Shown one piece after another: positions 25,109-32,997 of a DNA stretch of 64,000 nucleotides. The notes beneath the pieces were generated by a model, which was given only the letters and a program-made list of their open reading frames with translations, was not told the DNA's origin and ran no database searches. Numbering within the stretch: the stretch's first letter is position 1; each line of letters begins with the position of its first letter. The position numbers and the translations under genes are program-made. This DNA is from Phenylobacterium soli (GTDB lineage: Bacteria; Pseudomonadota; Alphaproteobacteria; Caulobacterales; Caulobacteraceae), in NCBI RefSeq assembly GCF_003254475.1, contig NZ_QFYQ01000001.1:2914001-2978000 (forward strand). Direction: 5' to 3'.

Positions 25109-26722
25109 ATGACGCTGACGAAGCGCCTGCAGGTCGGGGCCGCCGTGCTCGCCTGCGCCGCCGCCATTTCGACCGCCGCGGCGGCGGAGACCCCGCACGC
25201 GCTCTCCACCGATGACGCCGACCGCTATGTGGCGGCCTTCCAGGACGTGGAGCGCGGCGACTTCATCGACGCCCAGATGAAGGCCGCGGACATCAAGGAC
25301 AAATCGCTCCTCGGCTACCTCTCCTTCCGCCAGCTGATGCATCCCACGGCGCACAAGGCCGCCTTCGACGAGCTGTCGGACTGGCTGGCGCGCTTCCGCG
25401 ACCTGCCGGTGGCCGACCGCATCTTCGCCCTGGCGGCCAAGCGCAAGCCGGCCGACGCCGCCGATCCGCCGCAGCCGGCCCTGCTGCTGGGTGACGACCC
25501 CGGCCACGCCGAACTCGCCGCCGCCTCGGATCGCGCGCAGAAGGCCCGCGACGCCTTCTTCGCCGGCGATCTGCAGCGCGCCCTGGAGTTGGCGCCGGCG
25601 GCCGGCGAGCGGTTCATCGCCGGCATGGCCGCCTATCGCCTCAGCCAGTTCCGCGAGGCCCAGGCCTACTTCGCCGAGGTGGCGCGCGACGGCGCGCGCG
25701 ACGCCTGGACCCGCTCGGCCGGCGGCTACTGGGCCGCCCGCTCGTCCGAGATCCTCGGCGAGAACGACAAGGCCAAGATCTTCCTGCGCGCCGCCGCCCA
25801 GGCGCCGGACACCTTCTACGGCATGATCGCCGAGCGCCGGCTGAAGCTGATCGCCGGCAAGACGCCGGACGCGCCCTCCATCGATGGCCTGATCCGCGCC
25901 GCCTACAGCCGTCCGCCAGCCGAGGTGATCGACTTCGTGGCGGCCGACAGCCGGGCCCACCGCGCCGCCGCCCTGGCCCAGATCGGCCGGCTGCAGGAAT
26001 GCGGCCAGGAGCTGCGCGCCGGCCTGGCGCTCGCCCGCACCGAGGAGGAGCGCGCCCGCTGGGGCAAGCTCGCCCAGACCCTCGGCATCTCCACCGACGC
26101 GCCGGCGCCGGGCGTCGCGCCCCGGATCGCGGCCCGCGCCGACTACCCGACCCCGGACCTGCAGCCGCGTTCCGGCTTCACCATCGATCGCGCCCTGGTC
26201 TACGCCATCGTCCGCCAGGAGAGCGGCTTCAACCCGCAGGCGGTCTCGCCGAAGGGCGCGATCGGCCTGATGCAGCTGATGCCCGACGCCGCCGCGCGCG
26301 CCGCCGGCGACGACAAGCTGAAGGCCGACATGAGCCCGATGTTCGACCCGGCCATGAACCTGCGGGTCGGTCAGGACTATCTCACCTGGCTGATGGAGCG
26401 CGGCGTCGGCCCAGACATCCTCCGCGCCGTGGCGGCCTACAACGGCGGGCCGGGCCTGGTGAACAAGACGGCCCAGGCGCTCGGCCCCGACGCCGACGAC
26501 CTCCTCCTGATCGAGAGCATCCCGGCCTTCGAGACCCGCGCCTACGTCCAGAAGGTGATGGCCGGCTACTGGACCTATCGCCAGCTGTTCGGCCAGGGGA
26601 CGGCGAGCCTCGACGCCCTGGCCGGGGGCGCCCGCCAGGTGGACGCCCGCCTCGACCTAGCCGATCCGGCGCGCGCCACCGCTCAGGGCGCGGCGCAGGC
26701 GATGCAGGTCGGGATGAACTAG
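25109..26722 (+). CDS. Soluble lytic murein transglycosylase
   Basis: The start is at the ATG at 25109 (MTLTKRLQVGAAVLACAAAI), which gives a signal peptide ending ...AAA/ETPHA; 537 residues. The N-terminal two-thirds is an alpha-helical superhelix like Slt70 (repeats such as RFREAQAYF-type hairpins with GGYWAARSSEILGENDKAKI). The C-terminal SLT domain has the catalytic Glu in AIVRQESGFNPQAVSPKGA, then GLMQLMPDAA, NLRVGQDYL and AVAAYNGGPGLV. It cleaves peptidoglycan to 1,6-anhydro-muropeptides in the periplasm. The last 66 bases overlap, tail to tail, the convergent GT-A-like gene. Confidence 0.95.
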   Translation: MTLTKRLQVGAAVLACAAAISTAAAAETPHALSTDDADRYVAAFQDVERGDFIDAQMKAADIKDKSLLGYLSFRQLMHPTAHKAAFDELSDWLARFRDLPVADRIFALAAKRKPADAADPPQPALLLGDDPGHAELAAASDRAQKARDAFFAGDLQRALELAPAAGERFIAGMAAYRLSQFREAQAYFAEVARDGARDAWTRSAGGYWAARSSEILGENDKAKIFLRAAAQAPDTFYGMIAERRLKLIAGKTPDAPSIDGLIRAAYSRPPAEVIDFVAADSRAHRAAALAQIGRLQECGQELRAGLALARTEEERARWGKLAQTLGISTDAPAPGVAPRIAARADYPTPDLQPRSGFTIDRALVYAIVRQESGFNPQAVSPKGAIGLMQLMPDAAARAAGDDKLKADMSPMFDPAMNLRVGQDYLTWLMERGVGPDILRAVAAYNGGPGLVNKTAQALGPDADDLLLIESIPAFETRAYVQKVMAGYWTYRQLFGQGTASLDALAGGARQVDARLDLADPARATAQGAAQAMQVGMN

Positions 26723-27100
26723 GCCGGCGGCCTTCGCCCGGCCGATCAGCACCGCGCCCGGGGCCCGCCGCAGGAAGCCGCCGCCCTCCCCCGTCACGAT
26801 GGCCTCGCGACCGCCCTCGCGCAGGTGCAGGGCCAGGGCTTCGATCCATCCCAGGCGCGGCCGGAAATCGGCCCCCATGATCAGCAGCAGGTCGGATCTC
26901 GCAGCTCCGATGGCCTCGGCGAGGTCCTGGGCCAGCTCCGCGCCGGTCTCCTCGCGCAGCACCTGAAGCAGCTCCTCCGGGCCGCCTCCCGCGATCGTCG
27001 CCTCCCTGACGAGGCCCTCCACCGCAGCCGAGGTCAGCACCGCCAGAACCCCTGGCAGACGCTCCCCCTCGTTCTGCGCCTCGACAATCACCGAAAGCAT
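26657..27100 (-). CDS. Short glycosyltransferase-2-like (GT-A fold) protein
   Basis: I start at the ATG at 27100 (MLSVIVEAQNEGERLPGVLA), 147 residues. The first strand SVIVEAQNE resembles the SVIIPxxNE start of family 2 glycosyltransferases, and AARSDLLLIMGADFRPRLGW has the place of the DxD-containing strand, although the motif here is GAD rather than DxD. At half the usual size and with a weak metal motif it may be a non-catalytic or specialised member. It converges on the lytic transglycosylase with a 66-base overlap and is divergent from the radical SAM gene. Confidence 0.7.
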   Translation of the reverse strand: MLSVIVEAQNEGERLPGVLAVLTSAAVEGLVREATIAGGGPEELLQVLREETGAELAQDLAEAIGAARSDLLLIMGADFRPRLGWIEALALHLREGGREAIVTGEGGGFLRRAPGAVLIGRAKAAGLVHPDLHRLRRALSGGARRIG

Positions 27101-27179
27101 GGCTCGACCTGCCCGCGCCACGCGGGGCCCGTCAACTTGGTTCTTGTTTCGTTCTCGTCGCGCGGATAGGCTTGCCTCC

Positions 27180-28256
27180 GTGACGACCTTCACCCAGCAG
27201 ATCCGCGGGCGCGGCGCCCGCTCCAACCGCAGCGGCCGCTACGAGGCGGAGGCCCGCGAGGCCTTCGACGACGGCTGGACCCTGGACGACGAGGTCGTCG
27301 ACACCATCAGGACCACCGTCTCGCCGGAGAAGGCGAAGGTGATCATCACCCGCAATGACAGTCCCGACGTCGGCTTCAACCGCTCCATCAACCCGTACAG
27401 GGGTTGCGAGCACGGTTGCATCTACTGCTACGCCCGCCCCGCCCACGCCTACATGGGCCTGTCGCCGGGGCTCGATTTCGAGAGCAAGCTGTTCTTCAAG
27501 CCCGAGGCCGGCCGGCTGCTCGAGAACGAGCTGAGAAATCCGCGCTACACGCCTGAATTCATTCATATCGGTGGCAACACCGATCCCTACCAGCCGCAGG
27601 AACGGGCCCTGCGCGTCACCCGCCAGGTGCTTGAGGTCCTGGAGCGCTTCAACCACCCGTTCTCGATCATCACCAAGTCGGCCCTGATCCTGCGCGACCT
27701 CGATGTGTTGGCATCCAGCGCTGAGAAGAACCAGGTCCGCGTGGCGATCTCCATCACCACCCTCGACCGCACGCTCGCCCGCTCGATGGAGCCCCGCGCC
27801 GCCACGCCCGAGCGCCGGCTCGAAGCGGTGAAGCGCCTCTCCGAAGCCGGCGTGCCGGTGGTGGTCATGTTCGCCCCCTGTATCCCCGGCCTCAACGACC
27901 ATGAGATGGAAGCCGTCCTGGAGCGGTCGGCCGAAGCCGGCGCGGTCGGCGCCGGGTATGTGGCCCTGCGCCTGCCGCTGGAGATCAAGGACCTCTTCCA
28001 AGAGTGGCTCGCCAGCGACCACCCCGACCGCGCCGCGCGGGTCATGTCCCTCGTGCGCCAGATCCGCGGCGGCAAGGACTACGACAGCCAGTGGGGCAAG
28101 CGGATGAAGGGCGAGGGGCCGATCGCGGCCCTGATGTCGCGCCGCTTCGCGACCGCCAGGAAGCGCTACGGCCTCGACCGCCCCCTAGCGCCCCTCGACC
28201 TCACCCAGTTCCGCCCACCGCCCAAAGCCGGCGATCAGCTGGCGCTGTTCGGATGA
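27180..28256 (+). CDS. PA0069-family radical SAM protein
   Basis: I choose the GTG at 27180 (TTFTQQIRGRGARSNRSGRY follows), giving 358 residues and leaving a normal gap to the divergent neighbour; the frame also has an earlier start at 27099 that would overlap it. The radical SAM cluster is Cys76, Cys80 and Cys83 in RGCEHGCIYCYARPAH. Other family features are FNRSINPYRG, HIGGNTDPYQPQE, FSIITKSALILRDLD and FAPCIPGLND. The family is SplB-like (spore photoproduct lyase-related) with unknown substrate, possibly nucleic-acid repair. Its neighbour UDG and the photolyase at 44991 are other repair enzymes in the window. Confidence 0.9.
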   Translation: MTTFTQQIRGRGARSNRSGRYEAEAREAFDDGWTLDDEVVDTIRTTVSPEKAKVIITRNDSPDVGFNRSINPYRGCEHGCIYCYARPAHAYMGLSPGLDFESKLFFKPEAGRLLENELRNPRYTPEFIHIGGNTDPYQPQERALRVTRQVLEVLERFNHPFSIITKSALILRDLDVLASSAEKNQVRVAISITTLDRTLARSMEPRAATPERRLEAVKRLSEAGVPVVVMFAPCIPGLNDHEMEAVLERSAEAGAVGAGYVALRLPLEIKDLFQEWLASDHPDRAARVMSLVRQIRGGKDYDSQWGKRMKGEGPIAALMSRRFATARKRYGLDRPLAPLDLTQFRPPPKAGDQLALFG

Positions 28257-29540
28257 TCAGCGCTGGAACACCCCTACGAGTTCGACGTGCGGCGACCACA
28301 GGAACTGATCGACCGGCAGGACGCGCTCGAGCCGGAAGCCCGCGTCGATGAGGGTGCGGGAGTCGCGGGCGAAGGTCGCCGGATTGCAGGAGACGCCGAT
28401 CACCCGGGCCACACCAGAACGCGCGAGCTCGGCCGTCTGTTCGGCCGCGCCGGCGCGGGGCGGATCGAACACCGCCACGTCCACGCGCTTCAGCTCCTCG
28501 GCCAGGACAGGCCGGCGAACGAGGTCACGCGCTTCGGCGGTGACGCCCTTCAGCCCGGGCGCGCTGGCCAGGGCGGCGGTGAGCGCCCTCACCGCCTCGC
28601 CGGCGAAGTCCGCCGCCAGCACCGGCGCGATCTCGGCAAGGCGGAAGGTGAAGGTGCCGACGCCGCAGTAGAGGTCGGCGATGCGGTCCGCGCCCGCGGC
28701 GGCCTCGGCCACGAAGCCGGCCATCGCCGCCTCCGCCTCGCGCGTCGCCTGGAGAAAGGCGCCGGCCGGCAGGGCGACGGTGGCGGCGCCCAGGCGGACC
28801 GTCGGCTGGCGTGCCATGTAGGCCACCTCGCCGTCGAGGGTGACCCGTGCGAAGTCCGCCTCCGCGGCGCGCTCGGCGAGCTGCATCCGGGCGTCGGCCG
28901 AAAGGCCGCCGGACTTCCGCTCGACCCCGGAGATGTCGATGTCGATCCCGGTGTCGGTCAGGGTGACGTGCAGCGTTGGGGCCGATTTCGGGTGCTCGAA
29001 GAGCGGCGCGGCTAGGCGCTTCATCGCCGGGATCGCCGCCTGCAGCTTCGGGTCGGCGATCGGGCAGACGGCAATATCCACCAGGTCCCAGGACTTGCGG
29101 GCCTTGTAGCCGAGCCGGGCGGCCTCTGCTGACCCCTTGCGGGCGTGCAGGGCCAACCGGCGACGGGTCGCAGGCGCCGCCGCGAAGGCCGGCAGGATCT
29201 CGGCCTCGATGTGCTGGCGCGCCAGGGTGCCCGCCAGGCGCTCGACCTTCCAGGCGAGGTAGGGCTCGTGCGCCCAATGCTGAAGGGCGCAGCCGCCGCA
29301 GGCGAGGAAATGCGGGCACGGCGGCTCGACGCGCTCGGCGCTCGGCGCGAGCACCTCGACGAGCGACAGCCGCTCGCCGCCGCCCTCGGCGCGGACGCGC
29401 TCGCTCGGCAGGGTGAACGGCACGAACCGCGGGCCCGCGGCGACGCCGTCGCCCTCGCCGCCCATGGCCTCGATGACCAGGTCGACCGGAGGGCCGGGCG
29501 GCGGCGGGGCGGGCCTTTGACGGCGTTTGTGGGGTCTCAT
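28257..29540 (-). CDS. RlmD/TrmA-type RNA (uracil-5-)-methyltransferase
   Basis: The 427-residue SAM-dependent enzyme has a short TRAM-like N-terminus (IEAMGGEGDGVAAGPRFVPF), then 4Fe-4S ligands Cys75, Cys81, Cys84 and Cys159 (CPHFLACGGCALQHW and VCPIADP). The SAM site is DLYCGVGTFTFRLAEIAPV. DPPRAGA and GVSCNPATFARD give the catalytic nucleophile Cys385. It methylates C5 of a uridine in rRNA (RlmD/RlmC) or tRNA; the FeS motif favours RlmD-like. Its stop abuts the radical SAM gene stop (28256/28257). Confidence 0.93.
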   Translation of the reverse strand: MRPHKRRQRPAPPPPGPPVDLVIEAMGGEGDGVAAGPRFVPFTLPSERVRAEGGGERLSLVEVLAPSAERVEPPCPHFLACGGCALQHWAHEPYLAWKVERLAGTLARQHIEAEILPAFAAAPATRRRLALHARKGSAEAARLGYKARKSWDLVDIAVCPIADPKLQAAIPAMKRLAAPLFEHPKSAPTLHVTLTDTGIDIDISGVERKSGGLSADARMQLAERAAEADFARVTLDGEVAYMARQPTVRLGAATVALPAGAFLQATREAEAAMAGFVAEAAAGADRIADLYCGVGTFTFRLAEIAPVLAADFAGEAVRALTAALASAPGLKGVTAEARDLVRRPVLAEELKRVDVAVFDPPRAGAAEQTAELARSGVARVIGVSCNPATFARDSRTLIDAGFRLERVLPVDQFLWSPHVELVGVFQR

Positions 29541-29684
29541 GGTGTCCTGCCCTGCGCCGCGCCGCTGAATTCCTGATGAACGAAAATGAACGGCTCGGTT
29601 GGCCGCCGTTCAGACAAGCCCCTGCATAAGCTTCCCGGAGAGCGGCTCAACTGCCGCGCATGCGTTTCGAGAGAGGGGACTTCC

Positions 29685-30308
29685 ATGAACCGTTCGAGCT
29701 TCGCCAGGGGCGTGGCCGCCGCGGTCGCCGGCGCGATGGCGCTGGGCGCGGTCGGCGCTTCCGCCCAGGCCCAGCCCTACGGCCAGTACGGGTACTACGG
29801 CAATGGCGGCGGCTACTACGATCCGTGTCGCCGCGAGGCCAACGGGCGCGGCATCACCGGCGCCCTGGTGGGCGGCGGCCTCGGCGCCGTGATCGGCAGC
29901 CAGGTCTCGGCCAACCACCACCGTTCGGACGGCTCGCTGCTGGGCGGCGCGCTCGGCGCCCTCGTCGGCGCCGGCGTCGGCAACTCCTCGGCCGCCTGCC
30001 GCAACGGCTATGCGCCGAGCTATGGCCCTGGCTACGCCCCGCCGCCCCCTCCTCCCCCGCCGCCGGCCGCCTACAACAGCTACGGCGACGATGGTTATGA
30101 CCGGCCCTATCGCTACGAGGGCCGCTACGAGGATCGCGACTGGGCCTACGGGCGCCACGGCGAGCGCTTCCGCATCGCCCAGGGCCGCGTCGGCGCCGAC
30201 GGCTGCACCCTCGCCGAGAGCCCGATCTACCTCCCCGATGGTCGCGTCCAGAAGCGCTTCGTGCGCGTCTGCATGGACTCCGACGGCCGGTATCAGGTCG
30301 TCGACTGA
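29685..30308 (+). CDS. Glycine-zipper (2TM) surface/periplasmic protein
   Basis: The start is the ATG at 29685 after GAGAGGGGA; 207 residues. A signal peptide (MNRSSFARGVAAAVAGAMAL, cleaved near SAQA/QPY) is followed by a Tyr/Gly-rich segment. The glycine-zipper pair comes next: GALVGGGLGAVIGSQVSANH, then LLGGALGALVGAGVGN. After a Pro-rich stretch comes a Tyr/Asp/Arg-rich region and a conserved-looking C-terminus (GCTLAESPIYLPDGRVQKRF). Glycine zippers insert in or associate with membranes; the family is linked to envelope stress proteins. A strong terminator follows. Confidence 0.88.
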   Translation: MNRSSFARGVAAAVAGAMALGAVGASAQAQPYGQYGYYGNGGGYYDPCRREANGRGITGALVGGGLGAVIGSQVSANHHRSDGSLLGGALGALVGAGVGNSSAACRNGYAPSYGPGYAPPPPPPPPPAAYNSYGDDGYDRPYRYEGRYEDRDWAYGRHGERFRIAQGRVGADGCTLAESPIYLPDGRVQKRFVRVCMDSDGRYQVVD

Positions 30309-30338
30309 GCGTAGAGTTTAGACGTCGAGCCGACCTGA

Positions 30339-30374
30339 AGCGCCGCGGGGCCGTCCCCCCGCGGCGCTATTTTT
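30339..30374 (+). terminator. Intrinsic terminator of the glycine-zipper gene
   Basis: AGCGCCGCGGGG and CCCCGCGGCGCT form a perfect 12-bp stem around a six-base loop, followed by ATTTTTC. It starts 31 bases after the stop at 30308 and touches the 3' end of the convergent tlyA gene. Confidence 0.88.
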
Positions 30375-31110
30375 CTGCGCCCGCGTCCTTGCGCGCCCAG
30401 AGCAGCCATTCGCGGTTGCCGTCGCCGCCGGCGATCGGGCTGTCGGCGCTCGCCTGAACGGGCCAGCCCGAGGCGGACAGGAACTCGGCCACGCCGGCCA
30501 GGGCCTCGGCGCGCACCGCCTCATCCTTGACGAGGCCTCCCTTGCCGATGCGCTCGGGCCCGACCTCGAACTGCGGTTTCACCAGGGCGATGAGATCGGC
30601 GCCGTCCCCGGCCAGGCCCAGGGCCGCCGGCAGGGCCTTGGCGAGGCCGATGAAGCTGACGTCGGTGACGATCAAGCCCGGGCGATCCGGGATCATGTCC
30701 GGGGTCAGGGAGCGCGCGTCGAGGCCTTCCAGGCTCACCACCCGCGCATCGGCCGCGAGCCGGGAATGAAGCTGTCCCCGCCCGACGTCCACCGCATAGA
30801 CCTTCGCCGCACCCCGGCTGAGGCAAACCTCGGTGAAGCCCCCTGTGGAGGCGCCCACGTCCAGCACCACGCGCCCCGCCACCTCCACCGGCCAGAGGTC
30901 GAGGGCTTGGACGAGCTTGAGCGCGCCGCGGCCGACCCACGGATGGGCAGCCGTCGCTACGATCTCGCAGGTCTCGTCGATCGCCTCCGAGGCCTTGGCG
31001 ACCGGGCGTCCGTCGGCCGTGACGCCGCCGGCTTCGATGGCCGCGCGCGCCTTGGCGCGGCTCTCGAAGAGGCCGCGCTCGACCAGCAGGACGTCGGCGC
31101 GCTTCCTCAG
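30367..31110 (-). CDS. tlyA: TlyA family rRNA 2'-O-methyltransferase / hemolysin-like protein, CTG start inferred
   Basis: The 247-residue reading joins an S4 RNA-binding domain (RKRADVLLVERGLFESRAKA, then RAAIEAGGVTADGRPV) to an FtsJ-like methyltransferase domain (VVLDVGASTGGFTEVCLSRG, IVTDVSFIGL, LIALVKPQFEVGPERIGKGG). TlyA methylates ribose in 16S/23S rRNA. The S4 part has no ATG, GTG or TTG in frame; the first such codon is a GTG at 30888 that would delete the whole S4 domain. The best in-frame start is CTG at 31110, one codon before the conserved RKRADVLL, 7 bases after the acyl-CoA ligase stop. Conservation of the S4 domain shows it is translated; the exact start is inferred. Confidence 0.85.
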   Translation of the reverse strand: MRKRADVLLVERGLFESRAKARAAIEAGGVTADGRPVAKASEAIDETCEIVATAAHPWVGRGALKLVQALDLWPVEVAGRVVLDVGASTGGFTEVCLSRGAAKVYAVDVGRGQLHSRLAADARVVSLEGLDARSLTPDMIPDRPGLIVTDVSFIGLAKALPAALGLAGDGADLIALVKPQFEVGPERIGKGGLVKDEAVRAEALAGVAEFLSASGWPVQASADSPIAGGDGNREWLLWARKDAGAEK

Positions 31111-31117
31111 GCCGCCG

Positions 31118-32881
31118 TCAGGCCGAAGCCTGCTCCTCGACGAACAGCTTCTTGAGCTCGTTCTTGAGGATCTTGCCGTTGGGATTGCGCGGCAGGGTCT
31201 CGTGCCAGAACACCACCTTGATCGGCACCTTGAAGGCGGCCAGCCGCTCGGCGACGAAGCCGCGCAGCTCGTCCTCGCTGGCCTCCGCGCCGGGCTTCAG
31301 GGTGACGACGGCGGCCGGCTCCTCGCCGAGCGTGCGATGCGGCACGCCGACGATTGCGGCGTCCATCACGGCCGGGTGGTCGTAGAGGACGTTCTCCACC
31401 TCGACGCAGTAGATGTTCTCGCCGCCGCGGATCAGCATGTCCTTGGCCCGGTCGATGATGAAGCAGAAGCCTTCCTCGTCGAGGCGCGCGAGATCGCCGG
31501 TGCGCACCCAGCCGTCGACGAAGGTCTGAGCCGTGGCCTCCGGCTTATTCCAGTAGCCCTTGCAGTTCATCGGCCCGAAGGACCAGAGCTCGCCCACCTG
31601 GCCGGCCGGCAGGACCGTCTTGCCGTCGACCGGGTCGCGGATCTCGAGCTTGGCGACCGCGGCGGCCGGGCCGCAGCTATCCGGCCGGTTGATGTAGTCC
31701 TCGGCCCCGTTAGAGGTGACGGTGGCGCAGGTCTCGGTCATGCCCCAGCCCTGGCCGGGCTGGGAGTTCGGGAAGGTCTCACGCAGGCGCCGCACCAGCT
31801 CCGGGGCCGACGGCGCGCCGCCGTAGGCCACGCTCTCCAGCGACGAGAGGTCGTAGTTGGCGCGGGCCGGATGCTCGATGAGCTGCCAGGCGATGGTCGG
31901 CACGCCGCCGGCGGACTGGATCTTCTCCCGCTCGATCAGCTCGAAGGCGCGGATCACGTCCCACTTGTACATCATGACCAGCTTGGCCCCGGCGAAGGTC
32001 GAGGCATTGAGCACCGCCATGCAGCCGGTGACGTGGAAGAACGGCACCGAGATCAGGGACGAGCGCTGCGGCGCGTTGGGATCGGGCGCGGGCGGGGCCT
32101 CGCCGCGGCGCAGGAAGCTGCGCGCGCCGGCGGCGGCGGCGGTGATGATGTTGCAGTTCACCGCCCGCTGGGTGGCGAGCGCGCCCTTCGGGCGGCCCGT
32201 GGTCCCGGAGGTGTAGAAGATGGTGGCGTCGTCCTCGGGGTCGATCTCGACCGGCGGCAGGGCGACGTCGGGCAGGCTCTTCCAGGCGTTGGCTTCGCCC
32301 AGCACGTCCTCGAGCTTGGTGACGAGCGGGTGGGCGATCTCCTCGGCGGTCTCGCGCGAGACGTAGACGCGGACGAGGTCGGGGCAGTTGTGCAGGTGCT
32401 CGGCGATACGCTCGTAGCGCTCGGCGTCGACGACGGCGACCTTGGCGCCGGAGTCGGTCAGGCCGTACTCCAGCTCCGGCCCGGTCCACCAGGCGTTCAG
32501 CGGCGTGACCACCGCGCCCAGCGAGGCGGCGGCGTAGAAGCCCACCACCCATTCGGGCAGGTTGCGCATGATGACCGCAACCCGGTCGCCCTTCCTGACG
32601 CCCTGCTCGGCCATGGCGTGCGCGAGCTTGGAGACGGCGCGGTAGAAGGCCTCGAAGCTGACCCGCTCGTCCTCGTAGACGAGGAAAATCCTGTCGCCGT
32701 GCGTCCGGGCGGTCTCGACCACGGCGCGCAGCGACGGCGGCTGGTTCTTCCAGACCTTGGTCCGCACGCCCCGGATCTCGCGCTCCTCGACCTCGGCCGG
32801 CGAACCGGGCTGGGTGATCAGGGCGTGGGCCTGGGCGATCGACATCGCGGGCCAGCCAGGGGGAAGCGCGGAATCGGTCAT
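31118..32881 (-). CDS. AMP-dependent acyl-CoA synthetase (fatty-acid/aromatic acid CoA ligase)
   Basis: The 587-residue ANL-superfamily enzyme activates a carboxylic acid to its CoA thioester via an acyl-adenylate. The P-loop-like motif A3 is ATIFYTSGTTGRPKGALATQ; A5 is GQGWGMTETCATVTSNG; A7/A8 are WVRTGDLARLDEEGFCFI and DRAKDMLIRGGENIYCVEVE; and the A10 lysine is in PRNPNGKILKNELK. Size and motifs fit medium/long-chain acyl-CoA synthetases; the substrate is not readable. It lies directly upstream of tlyA on the same strand, with a 7-base gap to the inferred CTG start. Confidence 0.93.
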   Translation of the reverse strand: MTDSALPPGWPAMSIAQAHALITQPGSPAEVEEREIRGVRTKVWKNQPPSLRAVVETARTHGDRIFLVYEDERVSFEAFYRAVSKLAHAMAEQGVRKGDRVAVIMRNLPEWVVGFYAAASLGAVVTPLNAWWTGPELEYGLTDSGAKVAVVDAERYERIAEHLHNCPDLVRVYVSRETAEEIAHPLVTKLEDVLGEANAWKSLPDVALPPVEIDPEDDATIFYTSGTTGRPKGALATQRAVNCNIITAAAAGARSFLRRGEAPPAPDPNAPQRSSLISVPFFHVTGCMAVLNASTFAGAKLVMMYKWDVIRAFELIEREKIQSAGGVPTIAWQLIEHPARANYDLSSLESVAYGGAPSAPELVRRLRETFPNSQPGQGWGMTETCATVTSNGAEDYINRPDSCGPAAAVAKLEIRDPVDGKTVLPAGQVGELWSFGPMNCKGYWNKPEATAQTFVDGWVRTGDLARLDEEGFCFIIDRAKDMLIRGGENIYCVEVENVLYDHPAVMDAAIVGVPHRTLGEEPAAVVTLKPGAEASEDELRGFVAERLAAFKVPIKVVFWHETLPRNPNGKILKNELKKLFVEEQASA

Positions 32882-32997
32882 GGGGGCGTTCTCCTACTGG
32901 CGGCGCAGGTCTTGGCGCCCGCGCCGCGTCGTAGGTGAACAAGCATAACCTAGCGTCAGACGCAAACGGCCGTTTGGCGGCGCCTGCGCCGTAGCGG

